A stretch of 64,000 nt of DNA from Pseudalkalibacillus salsuginis (GTDB taxonomy: Bacteria; Bacillota; Bacilli; Bacillales; Fictibacillaceae): NCBI RefSeq assembly GCF_021646685.1, contig NZ_JAKJHW010000009.1:44127-108126 (forward strand). Reading direction: 5' to 3'. The position numbers and the translations under genes were made by a program. Shown here in pieces: positions 25,908 through 33,508 of this stretch. Each line of letters begins with the position of its first letter. Positions within the stretch are counted from its first letter, which is position 1. The notes under the pieces are model-generated. The model saw only the letters and a program-made list of their open reading frames with translations, was not told where the DNA came from and searched no databases.

Positions 25908-27278
25908 TTGGATAATAACAGACCAGAATTCGAGTTTGAAAAAGGGATTGCAATCGGTGTGATCGGCCCTCAATTCCTTATTGAAAGGACTGAAGAAGCA
26001 CTGAAAGGTTTTCCATCCTTTGTCCCCTACTTTCACAAATGTGATGATGAAAGTGACATCTCCTCGATCCCAAAAGGTTTGATGAACAAGGTTGAAGTCC
26101 TTCTTTTCCTCGAATATCAATTATTCAGAAAAGCAAAAGAGAAAATGGATTTCATCATACCTTTCCATTATGTGCCATTGATGGGGACAGGTTTATACCG
26201 TTCACTTTTCCGTACTAAAACCTTATATGGCCTGAAAACACTGACAGTGGATTCTGTACCAGAGCAGTATGTCAATCAAATCCTCGACGAATTAGAAGAA
26301 AAAAATACGAATAAGATTTTCTATGAAGGTACGGCTCTTGATACTGTAAACGGCATAGTTGATTTCCATTCCCGATATTTTGATAATCGGCCAGGTTCCT
26401 CTGCAATGACTGGTATACAAGCAGTTTCTGAAAAGCTTGATGAACTAGGCATCCCAAATGAATGGGTCACTCCAACCCATCAGGATTTGATTGTATCCCT
26501 TGAACGAGCATTACTTGCCACTAAAACAAGACGTAACAAGGAGGCTCAGATCGTAGTGGGATTAATCAATATAGATGATTTCAGAAAGGTCGCAGATAAT
26601 TTTCCGACCGAACATGAGGTACAGAAACTGAAACTTGACCTCCACCGGCTGTTGTTGGATTATGTAAAACTTTTAGACGGACATTTAACTAGTTTGGGAG
26701 GTGGAGAATACCTTTTCTTCACTACCAGAGGAATATTTGAAAGGGAGACAAGAGGATATAAATTTTTACCGATTCTAAATGATGCCCATAAATCACTTGG
26801 TGTTTCATTAAGCTTGGGTATCGGCTTCGGAAGGACGGCAACGGACGCCGGGAATCATGCCCGAATAGCTTTAAGGCAATCAAAAGATTTCGGAGGTAAA
26901 ACATGTTTTATCGTAAGAGAGGATAGAAGTGTGATAGGCCCTGTTGAAATGTCGAACCCGATGATCTATGACCTTTCAATTACAGACAACAAGCTTCTTA
27001 AGGAAGCTGAGAAGGCTGGTATGTCAGCTGCTTACATGAGTAAACTGATGGCTCAAGTCACTCGTTACAAAAAAACGAACTATACTGCACAGGAGCTGTC
27101 ATCTATTCTTGGGATCACTATCAGGAGTACCCACCGAATCCTTGCCCAGTGGATCGATGCAGGATTGGTGGACGTTGTCGGTGAGGAAAAAATCACTTCG
27201 CGAGGGAGGCCGAGACAAATTTATAAGCTTACTTTCGTTGCTGAACATATTGATAAAATCCAAGAAAGAGTGGAATAA
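25908..27278 (+). CDS. One-component transcriptional regulator with GGDEF-like middle domain and C-terminal HTH
   Basis: About 456 residues. The N-terminus (AIGVIGPQFLIERTEEALKG) resembles a ligand-sensing alpha/beta domain; the middle (about 195-335) looks like a GGDEF/GTP-cyclohydrolase-III-type nucleotide fold (VVGLINIDDFRKVADNFP, then LGGGEYLFFTTRG). The end (about 395-450) is a winged helix with TAQELSSILGITIRSTHRIL and SRGRPRQIYKL. The start is taken at TTG 25908, eight bases after GAGGAG, rather than the overlapping GTG; the paralogue at 47755 has the same GTG-AGT-TTN-TTG arrangement. It is divergent from the sugar operon and shares its operator region, so it most likely controls the AAAGAC/GTCTTT regulon. 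I do not know a characterised member. Confidence 0.75.
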   Translation: MDNNRPEFEFEKGIAIGVIGPQFLIERTEEALKGFPSFVPYFHKCDDESDISSIPKGLMNKVEVLLFLEYQLFRKAKEKMDFIIPFHYVPLMGTGLYRSLFRTKTLYGLKTLTVDSVPEQYVNQILDELEEKNTNKIFYEGTALDTVNGIVDFHSRYFDNRPGSSAMTGIQAVSEKLDELGIPNEWVTPTHQDLIVSLERALLATKTRRNKEAQIVVGLINIDDFRKVADNFPTEHEVQKLKLDLHRLLLDYVKLLDGHLTSLGGGEYLFFTTRGIFERETRGYKFLPILNDAHKSLGVSLSLGIGFGRTATDAGNHARIALRQSKDFGGKTCFIVREDRSVIGPVEMSNPMIYDLSITDNKLLKEAEKAGMSAAYMSKLMAQVTRYKKTNYTAQELSSILGITIRSTHRILAQWIDAGLVDVVGEEKITSRGRPRQIYKLTFVAEHIDKIQERVE

Positions 27279-27297
27279 AATTCTTTTATCCCACTCT
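27267..27297. terminator. Bidirectional terminator between regulator and enolase-superfamily gene
   Basis: Arms 27267-27280 and 27284-27297 pair over 14 positions with one mismatch. They enclose the regulator stop and reach into the 3' end of the convergent gene. Both strands carry A/T runs in the stem, so it can serve both genes. Confidence 0.7.
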
Positions 27298-28410
27298 GAA
27301 TTTGTTTATTTTTTGAGTATCGATCGAACAGCCAACACCATGTAAATCATTATTCAACAAAACATTTCCTTCATCAATGGCAGGGCCTTCACCAACAGGG
27401 TCATCTTCCAAGAACATTGGACCATTCAAATCTACAGGTCGATCGATTTCTAGATAATTAAATACATGTGCACTTGCAGTAAGACCCAGGGTAGACTCTG
27501 TTAATCCACCGCCAAGTAATCCTAAATTTGCTTCCCTGGCTATTTCACCACATAATTTGGCTCCTGAAAGGCCGCCCATTTTTGTTATCTTTATGACAGC
27601 CGTATCACAAGCCTCAAGGCGAATCGCCTGGATAAGGTCTCCAGCAGTCCAAATACTCTCGTCCAGAGCGATCGGTACATACGTCTTTCTTCTTAATTCT
27701 GCATGTCCCAAAAGATCATTTGCTTTTAAAGGCTGTTCGAAAACATCTACCCCTAGCTTTTCGAGGCCCTTAGAAACCTTTACTGCTTCAGAAAGGGTAT
27801 AGCCCTGGTTTGCATCAACACGAAAGAATAGATCAGGTGCCGCTTCCTTCACCGCTTCAACCATTCCCAGATCCTCACCTGCACTGAATCCAATCTTCAA
27901 ATCAATTCCTTGATAACCATTTTCAAAGGCATAATTGGCTTTTTGGACCGCTTCCTGTATATTTCTGGTACTTATTAAATAAGAAAGTCCTATAGACCGC
28001 TTCGGTTTCGAAAACCATAGTTCGGATATCGTTTTTTTCTGATGCTTCCCTATTAAATCATGAAGAGCTGTATCGATACCGGCTTTTGCAATAGGTTGGC
28101 CAATTGTTAACCCGTTTTTGATTTCACTATTCATCAACTTGTGTACGTTCTTTATATCTTCTGCGTTTTGTCCAAGCAAAATAGGTTTAAAGTAATGGTT
28201 GATTGTTGATACTACCGATTCAATTGTTTCATAACTCCACCGATTACTCGGTCGCGCCTCTCCCCAGCCCTGGCTCCTATCATCCGTTGTGATTTTTATA
28301 TAAACATGCGGAGCACCTTTCTCGGTATCACCGACAGAACCACCAGAAATCCTAAAGTTCTGCTTCATCGGTAAATTCAAAGGATATACATCTATTTCTG
28401 TAATTTTCAT
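27286..28410 (-). CDS. Mandelate racemase/muconate lactonizing enzyme-family protein
   Basis: 374-residue enolase-superfamily enzyme. Metal ligands are visible in FRVDANQGY near residue 193, VFEQPL near 218 and IALDES near 243. The acid/base lysines lie in IDLKIG near 168 (second lysine of the K-x-K motif kept, first replaced by Asp) and in AVIKITKMGG near 265. These enzymes abstract a proton next to a carboxylate, giving racemisation, cycloisomerisation or sugar-acid dehydration. Beside an SDR and a DHDPS-type aldolase a dehydratase or epimerase acting on a sugar acid is plausible. It follows the secreted-protein gene at 28460 on the same strand with a 49-bp gap, so it is probably driven by the operator-controlled promoter at 30188. 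Confidence 0.83.
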   Translation of the reverse strand: MKITEIDVYPLNLPMKQNFRISGGSVGDTEKGAPHVYIKITTDDRSQGWGEARPSNRWSYETIESVVSTINHYFKPILLGQNAEDIKNVHKLMNSEIKNGLTIGQPIAKAGIDTALHDLIGKHQKKTISELWFSKPKRSIGLSYLISTRNIQEAVQKANYAFENGYQGIDLKIGFSAGEDLGMVEAVKEAAPDLFFRVDANQGYTLSEAVKVSKGLEKLGVDVFEQPLKANDLLGHAELRRKTYVPIALDESIWTAGDLIQAIRLEACDTAVIKITKMGGLSGAKLCGEIAREANLGLLGGGLTESTLGLTASAHVFNYLEIDRPVDLNGPMFLEDDPVGEGPAIDEGNVLLNNDLHGVGCSIDTQKINKFRVG

Positions 28411-28459
28411 TTCAAACTCCTTTCCAACTTAAGGAAGTGTGTTCTTTAAAAGTAAAGTT

Positions 28460-30151
28460 TTATTGTAATAGCAGTTCAGGATTGTACCGCAATAGATTTC
28501 CGATCAAAACCATTCCGTAGGTAGATCCAAATGTATCTCGTGGTCGGTTTAATAGCTGGACGGATATATCCCTGATCTCTTTATCGAACTGGCTAAGAGT
28601 TACCCACTCAGAAATTAACACAGAATAATTTTTGCTACCGCTTCCATCAACGAACATACTAACTCGTGGGTCGGAATAATCACCCTGCCAAATAAGCTCT
28701 TTAAAAGTTGAAGTGAATTTCATCATATCTTCTTCAGTAAAAACTGTCCCTATCTGATATAAATCTACTGCTAGACCAAGCTCAATATTTGCGTGACTAA
28801 TATCTTCACTTTTGTATCTAAAGTATCCAAAATCCCATTGTTTCCCTGAATTATCCCAATAATTCCAAACAAAAGCATCACCGTTATCAGTTTCTTTTAT
28901 GTGTAAACTACTTTTTAAGAAGTTTCCCATTCTTTGAATCTTATCTAAATAAGCTTCCTTTTTAGTTATTCTATAAAGATTTACAAGTGTTCTGCCTGCT
29001 GCAGCATATTGATTGTGAGGAATTGTAATCCCTTTTGACGGTTCATTAAATGGGAAATACTCATTAATTTGGGTCATTCTCGCAGTATCATCAAAGGGAA
29101 ACTTGTAAACTCCCATTTCAATTCCATTATGCTCCCATTCTGCCCAATGTTGTTCCCATTTCGGAACGAAATTTTTTTCTAATATTTTTAGATAGTCCTT
29201 TGCTTTTTTGGTGTATTCTTTACTTAGGGTCTTATCTTGATAAACAATATCTATAAATTCGGAAATAGCAGTTAATGCCATCCCTTCATGAACGATATAT
29301 TCACCATACTGCTTCAAGGAAAGATCGTCGTAATATGTTGCCGCATCCGGGTCATTAGCATCATCATTCGTTAAGTAAATACGTAATTGTAGTCCTGCTA
29401 TATCAGGGGTTTTAAAGTCTACAGAGTAAGATTGCCACTCATTATTCGTAAAAGAAAATTCCTTAATAGGTTTACCTGTATCCTGGCGTACAATCATAAT
29501 TTTCCCAAGATCATCAGAATGCTTATTTTTTGCTCTAAACTTAAAGTTATATTGTTTTCCTGGTGTATAGTTCGGAATGATTGTATAGGCTGATACAAAG
29601 TTTTCCCCTTCTGAATTTTGAACTAAAGTACTGTATGTTCCACTTGCTTTATCTTCATCCGTTCTATACACAGACCCTTTTCCGCCATACCAGGGATAAG
29701 GATACCAACCGTCAGTCATGTATGCACCATTTCTGTCTTTATAATAAATACTATCCTTTTCCATATTTCCATTCATAATTTGATCGATACTATAACCGGA
29801 AGTCCACCAACTCTCAAAACCATCACCTTGAAAATCCTCTAATTGAGCAAACATACCATCAACGTCTTCCACAAATCTGTCTAAATACTCTTCATTTTTC
29901 GTTGCCCTATAAACACCCAGGTACCCTTTCAATACATAGGATTCATCCCACCCATATACATTTGACGGAGTATATCCCAGCCTAGGTATGGGCCCGACAT
30001 GCCCAGCTCCATCATATGCCTGACTTTGATCAGCGTCATAATCATTAAACCTTTTTAACCAATCGGTATCCTCTCCTATTGCAGAATTTGAAAAAGTAGA
30101 AGAAAAAACAAGCATCAGTACAATCATAGCTACTATAAACCATTTTTTCAT
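28460..30151 (-). CDS. Secreted alpha/alpha-toroid protein with inserted carbohydrate-binding-like domain
   Basis: 563 residues with a Sec signal peptide (MKKWFIVAMIVLMLVFSSTF, cleavage likely near residue 26). Residues about 30-120 and 290-563 are helix-rich with repeated aromatic motifs (GWDESYVLKGYLGVYRAT, HNQYAAAGRTLVNLYRITKK, SHANIELGLAVDLYQIG), as in alpha/alpha-barrel lyases and D-glucuronyl C5-epimerases. Between them (about 125-292) a beta-rich stretch (MNGNMEKDS to ATYYDDLSLK) looks like a CBM4/9-type jelly roll. It probably binds and alters a polysaccharide outside the cell; lyase, hydrolase and epimerase remain open. It is the first gene of its unit, with an operator-covered promoter 40-70 bp upstream, divergent from another secreted protein. 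Confidence 0.68.
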   Translation of the reverse strand: MKKWFIVAMIVLMLVFSSTFSNSAIGEDTDWLKRFNDYDADQSQAYDGAGHVGPIPRLGYTPSNVYGWDESYVLKGYLGVYRATKNEEYLDRFVEDVDGMFAQLEDFQGDGFESWWTSGYSIDQIMNGNMEKDSIYYKDRNGAYMTDGWYPYPWYGGKGSVYRTDEDKASGTYSTLVQNSEGENFVSAYTIIPNYTPGKQYNFKFRAKNKHSDDLGKIMIVRQDTGKPIKEFSFTNNEWQSYSVDFKTPDIAGLQLRIYLTNDDANDPDAATYYDDLSLKQYGEYIVHEGMALTAISEFIDIVYQDKTLSKEYTKKAKDYLKILEKNFVPKWEQHWAEWEHNGIEMGVYKFPFDDTARMTQINEYFPFNEPSKGITIPHNQYAAAGRTLVNLYRITKKEAYLDKIQRMGNFLKSSLHIKETDNGDAFVWNYWDNSGKQWDFGYFRYKSEDISHANIELGLAVDLYQIGTVFTEEDMMKFTSTFKELIWQGDYSDPRVSMFVDGSGSKNYSVLISEWVTLSQFDKEIRDISVQLLNRPRDTFGSTYGMVLIGNLLRYNPELLLQ

Positions 30152-30187
30152 TTTTTTCCCTCCGAAAAAAACATTATTTTAAAGAAC

Positions 30188-30223
30188 AGTATAAAAATTC
30201 CGAAAATAAAAGACAAGGTCTTT
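30188..30223 (-). promoter_or_regulatory. Promoter and operator for the secreted toroid gene
   Basis: On the minus strand TTGTCT (30211-30216) and TATACT (30188-30193) are 17 nt apart. AAAGAC (30209-30214) and GTCTTT (30218-30223) form the dyad, here with 3 nt between halves; the outer half-site is missing. An AGGACCA box (30227-30233) lies beside it, as at the importer promoter. The gap 30152-30421 holds this site and the next one. Confidence 0.68.
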
Positions 30224-30292
30224 AATAGGACCAAAAACTTAATCAAATCTCTTGTACTAGAACCTAAGATCTAAATTTATTGTAAATAATAT

Positions 30293-30339
30293 AAAGACAT
30301 ATAAAAGACTTGTCTTTTATAAAACTAGTTAGCTATTAT
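30293..30339 (+). promoter_or_regulatory. Promoter and tripartite operator for the 30422 secreted-protein gene
   Basis: AAAGAC (30293-30298) is 13 nt from GTCTTT (30312-30317), and an inner AAAGAC (30304-30309) completes AAAGAC-TT-GTCTTT: a mirror image of the site at 18695. TTGTCT (30310-30315) is followed after 18 nt by TATTAT (30334-30339); a TATAAT overlaps at 30337. The leader then runs about 80 nt to the start codon. Confidence 0.7.
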
Positions 30340-30421
30340 AATCCTGAATATAGATTTTGGAATTTTCAGACAAAGGAGGGTGGATCTAGTATTTTTAATA
30401 CGATAAAAGGAGGATATTGAA

Positions 30422-32074
30422 TTGAAAAAGTTTGGATTAACATTGTTGATATGTATGTTGGCTTTAGGGGTGTTTTCTTCAATACCATCCAAGCAAGTGG
30501 ATGCTTCGACTGAATCTATCGAACCTGGGAAAATGCTTGCCGATTATGCTGGTACAATTCGAGAAGCAGAGCCAAGAGCCGATGGAATCCACCATGTTGA
30601 TACGCCAGCAATGATTGAAAAATTAAAAGAATTGAATGTTAACACGTATTATTATTTGATCTGGCATGAAGAGACGGACTGGGATGATTTAAGGTTTGAA
30701 TTTCTTCCTGCTGCGAAAGAAGCAGGGATCGATGTTGTCGTTTATCTAGTCCCTCCTTCTGAATCGACAGGAGAAAGGAAATCTTACCCCTATACGACCG
30801 ATTATATCGCTTGGTCAGAAGCCATCGCTAACCTTTCTCTGGAATATTCGAATTTAATTGGTTGGGCCATTGATGATTTTAACCATAACCTCAATACATA
30901 TACTCCGGAATATATGGCCCAAATGAAAGAAACCTCAGAAGCGATTAACCCAGAGTTGTTTTTCACACCTCAAATGTATACGCAGTCTCTTTCAGAATCC
31001 TTTCTTGAAACCCGGGGCGATTATATTGATGGGGTTGTCCTAGCCTTTAGAGATGGGATTTATCGTAACACCCAGGTTTATGAAACAGCACAGCAACAGA
31101 TTGATGAATCCTATGCACTGCTTAGTGAATACGATCTTCCACTCTACTGGATGATTTATGCTTCTCAGCTATCAAGAACTCCAGCGAATCCATCATCTCA
31201 TTATGTAAGAGAAGTGGTTCAAATTGCTTTAGAAAACATGCAGAAGGGGAAGATAAATGGGATCATTACCTATGTACTAAAAAAGAATTTCGCTCCGGAG
31301 CCGACAGATGATAAGGCATACAATGACGAGGGGTATCTGAACTTCTTCATCGGTCTGGGTGCACCTAGTTCTTCTGGTAATTATACAGAAGCAACACAGG
31401 AAGTCAGAATTGATAAAAAGTCAGAGAATTATTCTTTAACCTTTCAAACGATGGACCATGGCCCGAATGTCTATGGCTACCACAAAAAACAACTCCTCGT
31501 TGATGGAGAAGTGGTATGGGAACAAGATACTGCTGAAATGGTCTCTGACTTGGTCTGGGATCCTATACATGTCGATCTTACTCCGTACATGTCTGGTAAA
31601 TCTAAGGTAGATTTGACTTTCCGTTTCTATGAGAATAGAGGAGTAAATAACTACTGGACCTATGTTGGATTCGATGCGTTAGAACCAACAGGTTTCACAG
31701 TAGAGAATAGTAATTTTACAGACAGCTCCAGTTGGGAATTTTCATCAAACACAGGTGCTATTATCGGAGAAATACTTCACTATGATGAACAAAGAAGCTT
31801 GATAGCTTATCATCATACAAAAGTATCTTACACAACCTATAAACTCTTTCTATCCATCCATAATGCTGACATTGATGAAGAAATCAAACAGATGCTGCTT
31901 TCAAAAGCAGAAAAAATCATGGCAGATTACTTCAGTGAACAAATTGAAAAAGCAAGGCAGGGACTGAACAGTTTAGAAATGCAAATAGAATCACAGAAAG
32001 GAAAGAAAACTCCTGTTGAGCTGGCCGACAAGTGGACAGCCATGATTCATGAACTTGAAACACTTTATGAATAA
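30422..32074 (+). CDS. Secreted protein with TIM-barrel-like domain, beta-sandwich and helical tail
   Basis: 550 residues; TTG start with AAGGAGG eight bases upstream. Signal peptide MKKFGLTLLICMLALGVFSS, cleavage likely near residue 29. Residues about 40-310 look like a hydrolase-type barrel: LKELNVNTYYYLIWHEETDW, AGIDVVVYLVPPSE, LIGWAIDDFNHNLNTYTPEY (a D-D pair at a strand end), and YWMIYASQLSRTP. A beta-rich part follows (about 320-435), and a helical tail from about 450 contains LEMQIESQKGKKTPVELADK, similar in pattern to the FIMAH-type tail of YhcR in this window. A glycan-active exo-enzyme is likely, but I cannot name its family. It is controlled by the shared operator and ends at a strong terminator. 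Confidence 0.65.
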   Translation: MKKFGLTLLICMLALGVFSSIPSKQVDASTESIEPGKMLADYAGTIREAEPRADGIHHVDTPAMIEKLKELNVNTYYYLIWHEETDWDDLRFEFLPAAKEAGIDVVVYLVPPSESTGERKSYPYTTDYIAWSEAIANLSLEYSNLIGWAIDDFNHNLNTYTPEYMAQMKETSEAINPELFFTPQMYTQSLSESFLETRGDYIDGVVLAFRDGIYRNTQVYETAQQQIDESYALLSEYDLPLYWMIYASQLSRTPANPSSHYVREVVQIALENMQKGKINGIITYVLKKNFAPEPTDDKAYNDEGYLNFFIGLGAPSSSGNYTEATQEVRIDKKSENYSLTFQTMDHGPNVYGYHKKQLLVDGEVVWEQDTAEMVSDLVWDPIHVDLTPYMSGKSKVDLTFRFYENRGVNNYWTYVGFDALEPTGFTVENSNFTDSSSWEFSSNTGAIIGEILHYDEQRSLIAYHHTKVSYTTYKLFLSIHNADIDEEIKQMLLSKAEKIMADYFSEQIEKARQGLNSLEMQIESQKGKKTPVELADKWTAMIHELETLYE

Positions 32075-32085
32075 ACCAAATGATG

Positions 32086-32120
32086 AATCCCTTCTGTTCA
32101 ATCAGAGGGGATTTATTTTC
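32086..32120 (+). terminator. Rho-independent terminator after the 30422 gene
   Basis: AATCCCTTCTG (32086-32096) pairs with CAGAGGGGATT (32103-32113) over a six-base loop, 11 pairs with one G-T, followed by TATTTTCT. Confidence 0.85.
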
Positions 32121-32137
32121 TAAATTTGTCGAACCCC

Positions 32138-33088
32138 CTAAAGCTTTGTATTCACATAATAGATTGTCTTTTCAATATGAGAAGGTGTTCCCGGGGCATC
32201 ATGTCCTGAAAAGGGGTATATTTCCATACTTTTTTCTGATGTAATGTGATTATATACACCAAAAATCGGCTTTGGGGGACAAATAAGATCTTTAAAAGCA
32301 ACTGAAACACGGATTTTACTCTTGATGTTTGAAGCATGATTAAGAATATCGAAGTAGCTCAGATTGGTAAGGACTTTCTCCATATATTCTGGATGAAGTT
32401 TCATGAATTTTTCTATTTCAACAAGTGATCCTTCCATTTTTTGCTTTATTGTCAGTTCAATATCACACATATTTGGTACTTCTGCTACAACAAGAGCTGG
32501 TCGCGAATCCAATGCTGCCACCGCCATCGCTATTCCACCTCCTAAGCTTGAACCCATTAGACATACCGCGTTTGGATCAATCTCACTTTGCTCCATGATA
32601 AAATCAACAGCACGTTTACAATCCAACCAAACTTTATAGTAATAGTATTCTTCTTTTACCAACAAGCCTTGAGTTGCCCAGCTACCCGTATTTCCATAAG
32701 AGTATTTACTGTCATCACCTGTTTCCCCCATCCCACGGCAATCGACTGTAAGTACCGCATAACCCTGGATCAACCAGGTCATATATTGGGAGATTGACCC
32801 TTTACTACCTCCATAACCATGGTAAAAAATTATACATTTTAATTTTTCCTTGGGATCAACTGGTTTGATATAAAAAGCTTTTATAGGTGTTTCATAAGCT
32901 CCTTGATAGATTATACGCTCTACCTTGACTTGCTTGATTGGATATTTGATTTCCTCTATCCGTGGTCTTAATGGAATACTGTTGCACCCCGATAGTGCAT
33001 TATCCCAAAAGCTATTGAAGTCTTCCCTCCGTGTCAATTCAGGACGATAACCTTCATATTCCCTTATAAGTGCATCTATTTCCCTCAT
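32138..33088 (-). CDS. Acetylxylan-esterase/cephalosporin-C-deacetylase-like alpha/beta hydrolase
   Basis: About 316 residues, the usual size of AXE1 (carbohydrate esterase 7) enzymes. Seen: the oxyanion-loop strand IIFYHGYGGSKGSISQYMTW near residue 85, VDCRGMGETGDD near 118, the nucleophile elbow CLMGSSLGGGIAMA near 180 (G-x-S-L-G-G in place of the common G-x-S-Q-G-G), an Asp in VAFKDLICPP near 265 and His in PFSGHDAPGT near 290. It removes acetyl groups from oligosaccharides in the cytoplasm. Start set at ATG 33088 since GGGTGG precedes it; upstream in-frame codons have no ribosome site. Transcribed alone towards the terminator region at 32100 from a good SigA-like promoter. Confidence 0.82.
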   Translation of the reverse strand: MREIDALIREYEGYRPELTRREDFNSFWDNALSGCNSIPLRPRIEEIKYPIKQVKVERIIYQGAYETPIKAFYIKPVDPKEKLKCIIFYHGYGGSKGSISQYMTWLIQGYAVLTVDCRGMGETGDDSKYSYGNTGSWATQGLLVKEEYYYYKVWLDCKRAVDFIMEQSEIDPNAVCLMGSSLGGGIAMAVAALDSRPALVVAEVPNMCDIELTIKQKMEGSLVEIEKFMKLHPEYMEKVLTNLSYFDILNHASNIKSKIRVSVAFKDLICPPKPIFGVYNHITSEKSMEIYPFSGHDAPGTPSHIEKTIYYVNTKL

Positions 33089-33132
33089 AATTGTATTACC
33101 ACCCTTTTTATCCATCCTTTGTGATTGTTTTA

Positions 33133-33161
33133 AAATTAGCAACATAGACAACATTTGTCAA
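33133..33161 (-). promoter_or_regulatory. SigA-type promoter of the esterase gene with overlapping palindrome
   Basis: Minus-strand TTGACA (33156-33161) and TAATTT (33133-33138) are 17 nt apart. The spacer start holds GACAAATGTTGTC, a perfect 5-3-5 palindrome that could be an operator distinct from the AAAGAC site. Confidence 0.6.
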
Positions 33162-33217
33162 AATATTTTCGAAATTTTTACGGTATCTTTCTTTTATTAA
33201 TTTATAAACATAAATAG

Positions 33218-33246
33218 ACCCTCTAGCGGCGTGCCTCTGAGAGGGT
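33218..33246 (-). terminator. Possible terminator hairpin of the M20/abgT unit
   Basis: ACCCTCT (33218-33224) can pair with AGAGGGT (33240-33246) over a 15-nt loop. The following minus-strand run is only moderately T-rich. It overlaps the regulator relic. Low confidence. Confidence 0.35.
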
Positions 33247-33321
33247 ACTGTTTAAGATATTCAGCTGGTAGGCTTTGCGGGGTCTGCCTCGGTCGACTTG
33301 TTCTTCACCTTTAATGGTGAC
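33223..33321 (-). pseudogene. Relic of the C-terminal HTH of a third regulator of the 25908/47755 type
   Basis: The minus strand here reads VTIKGEEQVDRGRPRKAYQL then NILNSTLSEARR and a stop. This lines up with the C-terminus of the regulator at 25908 (VDVVGEEKITSRGRPRQIYK) and with SGSKGRPRKVYRLIL in the regulator at 47755. No start codon or N-terminal part is present and a stop interrupts the frame just upstream, so it is a fragment. It lies downstream of the sORF and M20 genes. The RGRPRK end also occurs in other HTH families, so paralogy is likely but not proven. The rest of the gap 33155-33361 holds the esterase promoter and no other feature I can see. Confidence 0.5.
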
Positions 33322-33361
33322 CAGTTTTCCTTTTCAAGTAAGCCCGGTTTGCTATTCATAA

Positions 33362-33505
33362 TCACATATGCAAATCTCTCAATGATTCATCTTTCATATC
33401 TTTAACCTGATCAGTGTTCAGTTTCCCTGAGCCATTTTTTTGTTCCATTTTATCCGTTAGATTGAATACTTTAAGCGTCTTTTCCAACCAGTTTTCGTCA
33501 CCCAT
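33362..33505 (-). CDS. Small charged protein, 47 residues, function unknown
   Basis: A short open frame begins at ATG 33505, three bases after the abgA-like stop, with GAGG about 10 nt upstream inside the end of that gene. The product MGDENWLEKTLKVFNLTDKM continues with a hydrophilic, lysine- and aspartate-rich tail (KLNTDQVKDMKDESLRDLHM). It has no signal peptide or membrane segment and could be one or two amphipathic helices. The tight spacing to the upstream gene suggests a real last cistron of the operon. I do not recognise the family, and chance cannot be excluded. Confidence 0.45.
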   Translation of the reverse strand: MGDENWLEKTLKVFNLTDKMEQKNGSGKLNTDQVKDMKDESLRDLHM

Positions 33506-33508
33506 AGT

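Noticed and set aside
25908..27278. Active GGDEF diguanylate cyclase
   Set aside because: The motif reads GGGEY in one copy and GDGLY in the other, without conserved catalytic neighbours, so enzymatic activity is not supported.
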